A stretch of 11,177 nt of DNA from positions 1-11,177 of the forward strand of contig CAZAKZ010000165.1 in the NCBI GenBank assembly GCA_964485695.1, read 5' to 3'. The notes under the pieces are model-generated. The model was not told the DNA's origin. It saw only the letters and a list, made by a program, of their open reading frames with translations, and searched no databases. The stretch is from CAZAKZ01 sp964485695. Lineage in GTDB: Bacteria > Planctomycetota > JAFGQW01. Both the position numbers and the translations under genes were made by a program. Shown here piece after piece: positions 6,376-11,177 of the stretch (its first letter is position 1; each line of letters opens with the position of its first letter).

Positions 6376-8265
6376 GTCTTTCCCGGCCCGCGTCAGAACG
6401 AGGCCGCCGTGGGCGTCCGCGCGGGCCTGCCATCCGCGCGGGACAAAAGTCGTGCTCGTCCTGAACGGCAGGGTGAGAGGCCCTTGCCCGACCCACCCCG
6501 GCGGGAAGTCCCTTCGTGGGGCGGGTAGGGGAGGGAGCGTTTCCGAACCCAGGGCCCGCGCCCGGAGCGTCACCGCCTCCACGGGCCGCCCGGGATCGGA
6601 AAAGCCGAAGGCGCGCTGGTGTGCGGCGTGAAAGGCCTCCGGGTATCCCGGGCCAAAGGCCACGGTGATGTCAAAGGACTGGCCCGCGTAGCGACAGTCG
6701 ACGAGACGTTGCCGGGTGATGTCACGGCCCCGGAAACCCTCGGCCCGGAGGGCTTCGGCGGCCTCGCGGAGAAGGGGGCCGAATTGCGGGGCCAGGACCC
6801 GGGGTCTGGCGAGGGGGCCGCGCGCAAGACACGTTCTGGATCGTTCCTGGAAGGCGCGGGCCGCGATGAGGCCGTAGGCGCTGACCACGCCGGCGTGGGC
6901 CGGCACCCAGACCCGGGGGATGTCCAGGACCTCGGCCAGGTCCGCGGCGTGGAGGCCGGCCGCCCCGCCGAAGGCCACCAGCGTGAAGTCCCTGGGATCG
7001 TGGCCCCGGTCCAGGGTGAGGGTGCGGACGGCCCGGGCCATGCGACTCACCACCACCCGGAGAATGCCCAGAGCGGTTGCCCTCGGCGCCATGCCCGCCT
7101 CCCGGGCAAGGCGTTTCACGGCCTCCGCCACCCTGGCGCGGTCCAGGTGGATGTTGCCCGCCAGGGGCACGTCCGGAGAGAGGCGCCGCAGGAACACGTT
7201 GGCGTCGGTGACGGTCACCTCGGTGCCGCCCAGGTCGTATGCAATGGGGCCGGGCACGGCGCCGGCCGACCGGGGCCCCACCACGAGGGCGCCGCCGGGA
7301 TCCAGCTCGGCGATGCTGCCGCCGCCCGCGCCGATGGTGTGGATGTCCACCATGGGGGTCTGGACCGGGTACCCGGCCACGCGTCCCTGCCGGGAATACA
7401 CGGCCTCGCCCCGGGCAAGCGAGACATCCGTGGAGGTGCCGCCCATGTCGAGGGTGATGATGTTTCTCATGCCTCGGGCGCCGGCCAGGCGCAGGGCGCC
7501 GATGACGCCGCCCACCGGACCCGACAGCAGGGTGCGCACGGGCTGGGCCTCCACTCGCTTCAAGTCGGTGGTGCCGCCGCTGGACTGCATGACGCGGAGG
7601 CCGCGCCCGCCCAGGGCCGCCTCCAGGGCTCCGAGGTAGCGGCCCATGCGCGGCTGGACGTAGGCGTTCAGCACCGTGGTGCTCATGCGCTCGAACTCGC
7701 GGAACTCGGCCACCACATCGTGGCTGAGGCTGACGGGTATCCCCAGCGCCTTTAAGTGTTTCCCCAGCATGCGTTCGTGGTCGGGCGTGGCATAGGCGTG
7801 GAGCAGACACACGGCCACGGCCTCTGCCTTGTGGCGCCGCACGGCTTCCCGCACCCGACGGGCCTCCTTTTGGGTCAAGCGCTTCTCCACGGCGCCGCTC
7901 GCCAGGGTGCGCTCAATCGCCTCGAACCGCCCGGGGCGCGGAACCAGGGGAGGGGGCCGGTTTGCCGCCAGGTCGTAGAGGGCGGCGCGGTCTCCCCGGC
8001 CGATCTCCAGGAGGTCCCGGAATCCGGCGGTGGTGACCAGGGCGGTGCGGGCGCCGGTTTTTTCCAGCACCGTGTTGGTGGCCACGGTGGTGCCGTGCAC
8101 CAGGGATTTCCGGCCCGCGGGATCCACGGCCTCGAGGCCGGTGAGGATGGCCTCGTGGGGGGCGGCCGGCGTGGAAGGCACCTTGTGAATCTCGAGCGAC
8201 CCCGATGCGGAAACGGTCACGAGATCGGTGAAGGTTCCACCCGTATCCACCCCCACTGGGGTCAT
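6367..8265 (-). CDS. hyuA: hydantoinase A / oxoprolinase family protein
   Basis: This 632-residue ATP-binding subunit is the partner of HyuB. The N terminus has the phosphate-binding strand-turn GVDTGGTFTDL (5-15), then LVHGTTVATNTVLEKTGA (55-72), typical of Hydant_A_N. The second actin-like nucleotide-binding signature is ITLDMGGTSTDVSL (270-283), followed by IHTIGAGGGSIAELD (308-322). The block RGHDPRDFTLVAFGGAAGLHA with AGVVSAYGL is the usual hydantoinase A core. The protein belongs to the ASKHA-type fold and probably activates the substrate by phosphorylation. It is somewhat shorter than many family members (about 650-700), mainly in the C-terminal region. Its ATG overlaps the upstream stop codon (ATGA), so translation is coupled to the HPF-like gene. 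No transporter or amidohydrolase that would name the substrate lies nearby. Confidence 0.94.
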   Translation of the reverse strand: MTPVGVDTGGTFTDLVTVSASGSLEIHKVPSTPAAPHEAILTGLEAVDPAGRKSLVHGTTVATNTVLEKTGARTALVTTAGFRDLLEIGRGDRAALYDLAANRPPPLVPRPGRFEAIERTLASGAVEKRLTQKEARRVREAVRRHKAEAVAVCLLHAYATPDHERMLGKHLKALGIPVSLSHDVVAEFREFERMSTTVLNAYVQPRMGRYLGALEAALGGRGLRVMQSSGGTTDLKRVEAQPVRTLLSGPVGGVIGALRLAGARGMRNIITLDMGGTSTDVSLARGEAVYSRQGRVAGYPVQTPMVDIHTIGAGGGSIAELDPGGALVVGPRSAGAVPGPIAYDLGGTEVTVTDANVFLRRLSPDVPLAGNIHLDRARVAEAVKRLAREAGMAPRATALGILRVVVSRMARAVRTLTLDRGHDPRDFTLVAFGGAAGLHAADLAEVLDIPRVWVPAHAGVVSAYGLIAARAFQERSRTCLARGPLARPRVLAPQFGPLLREAAEALRAEGFRGRDITRQRLVDCRYAGQSFDITVAFGPGYPEAFHAAHQRAFGFSDPGRPVEAVTLRARALGSETLPPLPAPRRDFPPGWVGQGPLTLPFRTSTTFVPRGWQARADAHGGLVLTRAGKDGR

Positions 8266-9053
8266 GGCAGGGACCGGGGATCAGGAATGTCGTGACCGAA
8301 ACGGAGTCGCTGTCGGGAGCCGATGAGCTCGTCCACCAGGTCCTCCTCCTCGACGAGTCCCTCGGGTCCCTCCCGGCGGGGGAGAATCGTGTGGAGACTG
8401 GTGCCGAGGTGGTTCCGGGAGCGGATCTGCCGGGCTTGATCGATGGAGCTCAGCACCCGTTCATAGGCCACCTTGAGGAACCAGTGTTCGTTCTTGATGT
8501 CCTGCGGCTTCCGGTGTTCATTCTGGAGCACCTCCACCACCACCTCGCCGACCAGCTCCATGGGGTCGGCGAAGCGCTTCGGCAGGTTGCCCCGCTCTTC
8601 GTGGAGTCGGACCTCGGTGCGAAGGAACTCCAGCAGGTCCGGGTAGCCGACCTGGATGCTGCTGGCCACGGTGCTGTCCACGTCCGGGTCGGGCCGGCGG
8701 CGCAAGGTTTCCCAGCGCCTCTCGTGGTGCTCCTTCCGGTGCCGGCTACGACTGCCGGGAAGGCGCGCCTTGTGGCGCTCGATGCGCACGCCCATTTCCG
8801 CCGACACGTCGGTCCAGGCGGAAAATCGGGTGAATCCCCGACCTTCGGCCTTGAGCGTCCCGGTTGGAAGATGAACGCGCATGCGGGCGGCGTAGCCGGC
8901 GTTTCGGGGAAGGGAGGCCATGAATCCCCAGACATCGATGAGGTCGGGCTTGTAGTCCACGAGGTGCTTCTGGAGCTTGCACGCCTCGCGGTGGAAGAGC
9001 GAGGCGTACCTCGTCCTCTCATCCAGATCGCGGAAGTTGAGATGATACCTCAT
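8262..9053 (-). CDS. putative HPF/RaiA-like protein with sigma-like C-terminal domain
   Basis: This is a 263-residue basic soluble protein. Residues 1-98 have the pattern of a ribosome-hibernation (HPF/YfiA) fold: a helix with alternating charged residues (8-32), a hairpin (39-63), HLPTGTLKAEGRGF and then a helix ending in IERHKARL, where HPF proteins have a dimerising, ribosome-facing basic segment. An Arg/His/Lys-rich linker follows (101-120). Residues 136-210 read like sigma-70 region 2: FADPMELVGEVVVEVLQ, then HWFLKVAYERVLSSIDQARQ. A sigma-like or other helical fold is possible. I chose ATG 9053 because GGGGAGGA lies just upstream; the frame is open to 9146, but that extension reads as intergenic sequence. 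The stop overlaps the hyuA start (ATGA). If HPF-like, it would bind ribosomes in slow growth. The domain assignments are by eye and tentative. Confidence 0.55.
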   Translation of the reverse strand: MRYHLNFRDLDERTRYASLFHREACKLQKHLVDYKPDLIDVWGFMASLPRNAGYAARMRVHLPTGTLKAEGRGFTRFSAWTDVSAEMGVRIERHKARLPGSRSRHRKEHHERRWETLRRRPDPDVDSTVASSIQVGYPDLLEFLRTEVRLHEERGNLPKRFADPMELVGEVVVEVLQNEHRKPQDIKNEHWFLKVAYERVLSSIDQARQIRSRNHLGTSLHTILPRREGPEGLVEEEDLVDELIGSRQRLRFGHDIPDPRSLP

Positions 9054-9058
9054 TGCGA

Positions 9059-9066
9059 TCCTCCCC
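9059..9066 (-). promoter_or_regulatory. ribosome-binding site that fixes the HPF-like gene start
   Basis: GGGGAGGA on the minus strand ends five bases before ATG 9053. It is the strongest ribosome-binding site in this gap and decides against the longer frame from 9146, whose extra 31 residues lack any family look. Confidence 0.75.
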
Positions 9067-9088
9067 ACTGGATATTGACGGCGTGCAC

Positions 9089-9116
9089 ATGGTACGTTTT
9101 CAGGGAGGAAGGCCAA
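9089..9116 (-). promoter_or_regulatory. possible sigma-70 promoter of the HPF-hyuA-hyuB operon
   Basis: Read on the minus strand, TTGGCC (9116-9111), a 16-bp spacer and TACCAT (9094-9089) match the -35 and -10 consensus at four of six positions each. Transcription would start near 9082, giving a leader of about 30 bases that includes the ribosome-binding site. The match is modest, so this is one candidate only. Confidence 0.3.
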
Positions 9117-9171
9117 GAAAAAAATCTCGGCCCGAATAATCGACATGAAGGTAGCTTGATTGGGGCCGATT

Positions 9172-9192
9172 TCAGGGGATTCATTTCCCTGA
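9172..9192. promoter_or_regulatory. palindrome in the divergent gap upstream of plsY
   Basis: TCAGGGGA (9172-9179) and TTCCCTGA (9185-9192) are inverted repeats around a 5-base centre with one G-T mismatch. The site sits between the divergent HPF-like operon and plsY, 28 bp before the plsY ATG. It could be an operator for a dimeric regulator of either gene, or a small leader hairpin. No regulator can be named. Confidence 0.35.
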
Positions 9193-9220
9193 TTCTGGAG
9201 AACCGGTTATTACTTAGACC

Positions 9221-9850
9221 ATGACCAACTACCTGCTCGTGCTCCTGGCGTACCTCATCGGATCCATTCCCTTCAGTTACCTGGTGGGCCGATTCCTCAA
9301 GGGCATCGACATCCGCCAGATCGGAAGTGGAAACCTGGGCGCCACCAACGTGAGCCGCGGCCTCGGCGTCAAGTACGGCCTGCTGGTGCTGATCCTGGAC
9401 GCCGCCAAGGGCTTCTTCCCGGTCTACTTCCTGGTCGGTCTAAACAGCGGCATCTGGGCCAAGGACCTCCTCATGATCGCCCTGGCGGCCGGCGTCATCC
9501 TGGGCCACATCTTCCCGATCTACCTCGGCTTCCGCGGCGGAAAGGGCGCCGCCTCGGGCCTGGGCACCTGCCTGGCCATGATCCCCAAGGCCACCCTCCT
9601 GGTCCTCGTGGTCTTCCTCATCACGGTCCTCATCACCCGGTTCGTATCCCTGGGCTCCATCATGGCCTCCCTGACCCTGCCCTTCGCCTTCATGGGCACC
9701 TACTGGGAACGCGCCATGGGCGACGGCACCCCCATCCTCTGCGGCACCGTGTTCCTGGCCGCCCTGATCGTGTTCCGCCACCGCTCCAACATCGTGCGCC
9801 TGGTCCACGGCAAAGAGGAGCGATTCCAGGTCCACCGGGCGCCTGAGTGA
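9221..9850 (+). CDS. plsY: glycerol-3-phosphate acyltransferase PlsY
   Basis: This 209-residue integral membrane enzyme transfers the acyl group from acyl-phosphate (made by PlsX) to glycerol-3-phosphate, the first step of phospholipid synthesis. The three PlsY signatures are present: SGNLGATN (36-43) with the catalytic Ser/Asn neighbourhood, GHIFPIYLGFRGGKGAASGLG-type block (95-115, GGKGAA is the acyl-phosphate loop) and HRSNI (187-191). Five to seven hydrophobic segments alternate with these loops, starting at 4-24. Length is normal (about 195-220). The next in-frame codon upstream is a stop at 9215, so ATG 9221 is secure. The only SD-like sequence, GGAG at 9197-9200, is unusually far (20 bases), which may mean weak initiation or a leaderless mRNA. 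It stands alone, transcribed away from the HPF-like operon. Confidence 0.97.
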   Translation: MTNYLLVLLAYLIGSIPFSYLVGRFLKGIDIRQIGSGNLGATNVSRGLGVKYGLLVLILDAAKGFFPVYFLVGLNSGIWAKDLLMIALAAGVILGHIFPIYLGFRGGKGAASGLGTCLAMIPKATLLVLVVFLITVLITRFVSLGSIMASLTLPFAFMGTYWERAMGDGTPILCGTVFLAALIVFRHRSNIVRLVHGKEERFQVHRAPE

Positions 9851-9869
9851 TCCCGGCAGCCCGCTTCCC

Positions 9870-9898
9870 TTGACTTTCCCCCACGCCTGAACTACCGT
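9870..9898 (+). promoter_or_regulatory. possible sigma-70 promoter upstream of tRNA-Pro
   Basis: TTGACT (9870-9875, five of six consensus bases) is followed after 17 bp by TACCGT (9893-9898, three of six). It lies 82 bases before the mature tRNA, between plsY and the tRNA, and would make a precursor with a leader. The -10 is weak, so confidence is limited. Confidence 0.4.
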
Positions 9899-9912
9899 AT
9901 GCCCGAACCTCG

Positions 9913-9935
9913 ACCGGGTGCATCGTGCGCCCGGT
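9913..9935 (+). terminator. hairpin between plsY and tRNA-Pro
   Basis: ACCGGGTGC and GCGCCCGGT form a 9-bp stem with one G-U pair around loop ATCGT. No T run follows. It could end the plsY transcript with help from Rho, or be a fold in the leader of the tRNA precursor, since the possible promoter at 9870 lies upstream of it. Confidence 0.4.
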
Positions 9936-9980
9936 GATCCCGTTCGTTCTCTGAATCTGTAGGGTCATTTCTGACCGAGT

Positions 9981-10058
9981 CGGGGTGTAGCGCAGCCTGG
10001 CTAGCGCGCTTGAATGGGGTTCAAGAGGTCGCTGGTTCGAATCCAGTCACCCCGACCA
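9981..10058 (+). tRNA. tRNA-Pro(GGG)
   Basis: The full cloverleaf is visible. The acceptor stem pairs CGGGGTG (9981-9987) with CACCCCG (10048-10054), followed by discriminator A and an encoded CCA (10056-10058). The D stem is GCGC/GCGC. The anticodon stem is CTTGA/TCAAG around loop ATGGGGT, giving anticodon GGG (10016-10018) with G at position 37, as expected for proline tRNAs. The T arm is GCTGG, TTCGAAT, CCAGT with one G-U pair. The first base is C, as in bacterial tRNA-Pro, whose C1 is a prolyl-tRNA synthetase feature. It decodes CCC and CCU. Confidence 0.97.
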
Positions 10059-10394
10059 CGGTATTCCGCGTAAAAAAGCATGTCCTCTAGGCGTGCGCCC
10101 TGAAGGATTTGACCGGTCCGGCGTGGATCTCCGTTCGAATTTCATGGAGGGTTTCCATGAGAAGGAATGTCAAGAGCCAACCCGGCCCTTGCAGATAGAC
10201 CCCGGGAATGGAAAAAGGTGCTTTGTTTCGACCATCCTCAATCCAGATCAAGATACCGCCGCTCCTGTCCCCGGACCTCTTGAAATTTCATCGACAATCC
10301 TGTCCATTTGTCCGGCGTCCCCTTCCCGGCATTGCATGGACCTGGTAAAAAGGCGCCTGTCCACAATGACATCAATATCGGTATCGGTACGAGC
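10059..10394. other. non-coding or degraded stretch between tRNA-Pro and the radical SAM gene
   Basis: These 336 bp hold no gene I can support. A plus-strand frame from GTG 10093 to 10398 has no family look and would end inside the next gene. A minus-strand frame (10436 down to 10248) reads GYVIHARTDTDIDVIVD, which could be a gene remnant, but it would overlap the next gene's start. A small palindrome, CATGGA/TCCATG, lies at 10143-10159. No direct copy of the tRNA 3' end is visible, so no attachment-site pair can be shown. The sequence is less GC-rich than the genes to the left. Confidence 0.5.
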
Positions 10395-11177
10395 ATGAAT
10401 GACATATCCGGACAGCCTGATAATGCACACGGTGACCTAGACCGATTTCAGGCGCGTCCTGAATGCAATTTCGATTCTGCGTATCCAGGAGCTGCTTCCG
10501 CCCGGAACCTCCATGTCTTTGTTGATGTCTACAATCAATGCAATCTGCAGTGTACCATGTGTGGGGGTACACTGGATTTTGAACCCACTCCGACGGTCCT
10601 CGATCTGGAACATTTCAGGCAAGTTGCAGATACGCTTTTTCACCGGACACGTCAGCTGGCCCTTTCCTGTGCGTATGAACCACTGATGTGCAAGGAGTTT
10701 TTCAATTATCTCGAAATCGCCGGAAAATATGATGTTCCTGAAATCATGATGACCACCAATGCGATTCTCATGACGCCTTCCAGGGCGCTCGGACTGGTGA
10801 AATCCAGGTTGACCGACCTTCATGTTTCTGTTGACGGGGCAACCAGGGAAACATATGAACGCATCAGGGTCGGAGCGAGATTCGAAACGTTGATCAAAAA
10901 TTTGAAATCCTTGAAAGAGATCAAGAAGGACATGGGCAGAGAAACGCCCAGGATCCAGTTTCAATTTGTTCTCCTGCCCGAAAACCTCCACGAAGCAGCG
11001 GAGATCGTTCCTCTGCTGGCCGAATTCGAACCCGATATGATCCTTTACATCCACAAGGACTACCAGGATCCGCCCATCGAGAACCGTCAAGCAATTGAAT
11101 CGGCATTGCGAGGAGCCCTGAGACCTACTTTCCGCGGAATGACCCGCTCTATTTTTCGCCCGCGTGGGGCGGTCACT
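10395..11177 (+). CDS. radical SAM protein, 5' part (cut by window edge)
   Basis: The frame is open from ATG 10395 to the right edge, 261 codons, with no stop. The radical SAM iron-sulfur motif CNLQCTMC gives Cys49, Cys53 and Cys56, which hold a [4Fe-4S] cluster that cleaves S-adenosylmethionine. Family landmarks follow: LALSCAYEPLMCKEF (88-102; the EPL motif in place of the usual GEPLLHP), a TTNA beta strand (120-123), and HVSVDGATRETYERIR (143-158), typical of SPASM-type radical SAM enzymes. The C-terminal half and any SPASM or other accessory domain are outside the window, so the substrate is unknown. No strong ribosome-binding site is seen and the in-frame stop upstream is at 10281. ATG 10395 is the only ATG, GTG or TTG in frame between TTG 10332 and the cluster motif. 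Codon use is less GC-rich than in the genes to the left, consistent with a different history. Confidence 0.88.
   Translation, partial: MNDISGQPDNAHGDLDRFQARPECNFDSAYPGAASARNLHVFVDVYNQCNLQCTMCGGTLDFEPTPTVLDLEHFRQVADTLFHRTRQLALSCAYEPLMCKEFFNYLEIAGKYDVPEIMMTTNAILMTPSRALGLVKSRLTDLHVSVDGATRETYERIRVGARFETLIKNLKSLKEIKKDMGRETPRIQFQFVLLPENLHEAAEIVPLLAEFEPDMILYIHKDYQDPPIENRQAIESALRGALRPTFRGMTRSIFRPRGAVT

Noticed and set aside
6362..6496. 45-codon N-terminal extension of HyuB overlapping hyuA
   Set aside because: The family N terminus begins at ATG 6361, which has an excellent ribosome-binding site; the extension is Arg/Pro-rich shadow sequence of hyuA.
6619..7755. Long plus-strand frame of 378 codons opposite hyuA
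   Set aside because: GC-rich genes create long antisense frames; the product is His/Gly/Ala-rich without domains, while hyuA on the other strand has clear family motifs.
9054..9146. Longer N terminus for the HPF-like protein
   Set aside because: No ribosome-binding site at 9146, the extra residues look like translated intergenic DNA, and a strong site precedes ATG 9053.
770..10122. A 14-base word, TTGACCGGTCCGGC, present inside the kinase gene and again after tRNA-Pro
   Set aside because: A single shared word of this length is expected by chance fairly often in a window of this size, and the flanks do not match.
10093..10398. 101-codon plus-strand frame after the tRNA
   Set aside because: GTG start with no ribosome-binding site, Ser/Pro-rich sequence without a family pattern, ending inside the radical SAM gene.
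10248..10436. Minus-strand frame reading GYVIHARTDTDIDVIVD, resembling a piece of a real protein
   Set aside because: It is only about 60 codons, overlaps the start of the radical SAM gene on the other strand, has no ribosome-binding site, and its similarity is only an impression.

Overview
This is a gene-dense, GC-rich bacterial window. Overlapping ATGA stop/start junctions, good Shine-Dalgarno sites, a lipoprotein lipobox, a YqiK-type flotillin and PlsY fit a Gram-negative bacterium. A deltaproteobacterial (Desulfobacterota-like) host is my best guess, but it rests on general flavour and not on a marker gene.

Layout, left to right. (1) Positions 34-1337, minus strand: a hybrid sensor kinase (receiver + HisKA + HATPase) overlaps by 4 bp a 25-codon receiver stub. 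The stub's stop codon lies inside a terminator-like hairpin with a T run. (2) Positions 1338-1667: a non-coding gap holding a 14-bp perfect hairpin after the flotillin gene and a long inverted repeat upstream of the kinase. (3) Positions 1668-4535, minus: a three-gene operon of a small lipoprotein, an NfeD/YuaF-like membrane protein and a YqiK/FloT-type flotillin, probably a membrane-microdomain module. (4) Positions 4572-4732: a 161-bp, nearly symmetrical palindrome between this operon and the next. (5) Positions 4778-9053, minus: a three-gene operon in which a putative HPF-like/sigma-like two-domain protein overlaps hyuA by 4 bp, and hyuA is followed after 5 bp by hyuB. HyuA and HyuB are the two halves of an ATP-dependent hydantoinase/oxoprolinase. 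(6) Positions 9221-9850, plus: plsY, the membrane acyltransferase that starts phospholipid synthesis. (7) Positions 9981-10058, plus: tRNA-Pro(GGG) with encoded CCA. (8) Positions 10059-11177: after the tRNA the sequence is visibly less GC-rich. It holds a 336-bp stretch with no convincing gene and then the 5' part of a radical SAM gene that runs off the right edge, so an island border at the tRNA is possible.

The observations most worth following are the 161-bp palindrome, the HPF-like/sigma-like protein translationally coupled to hyuAB, the lipoprotein-NfeD-flotillin trio, and the receiver stub with mutually exclusive hairpins at the left edge. Nothing here is a fully recognisable new defence or mobile system. 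The unusual signals are architectural and are flagged with their limits.
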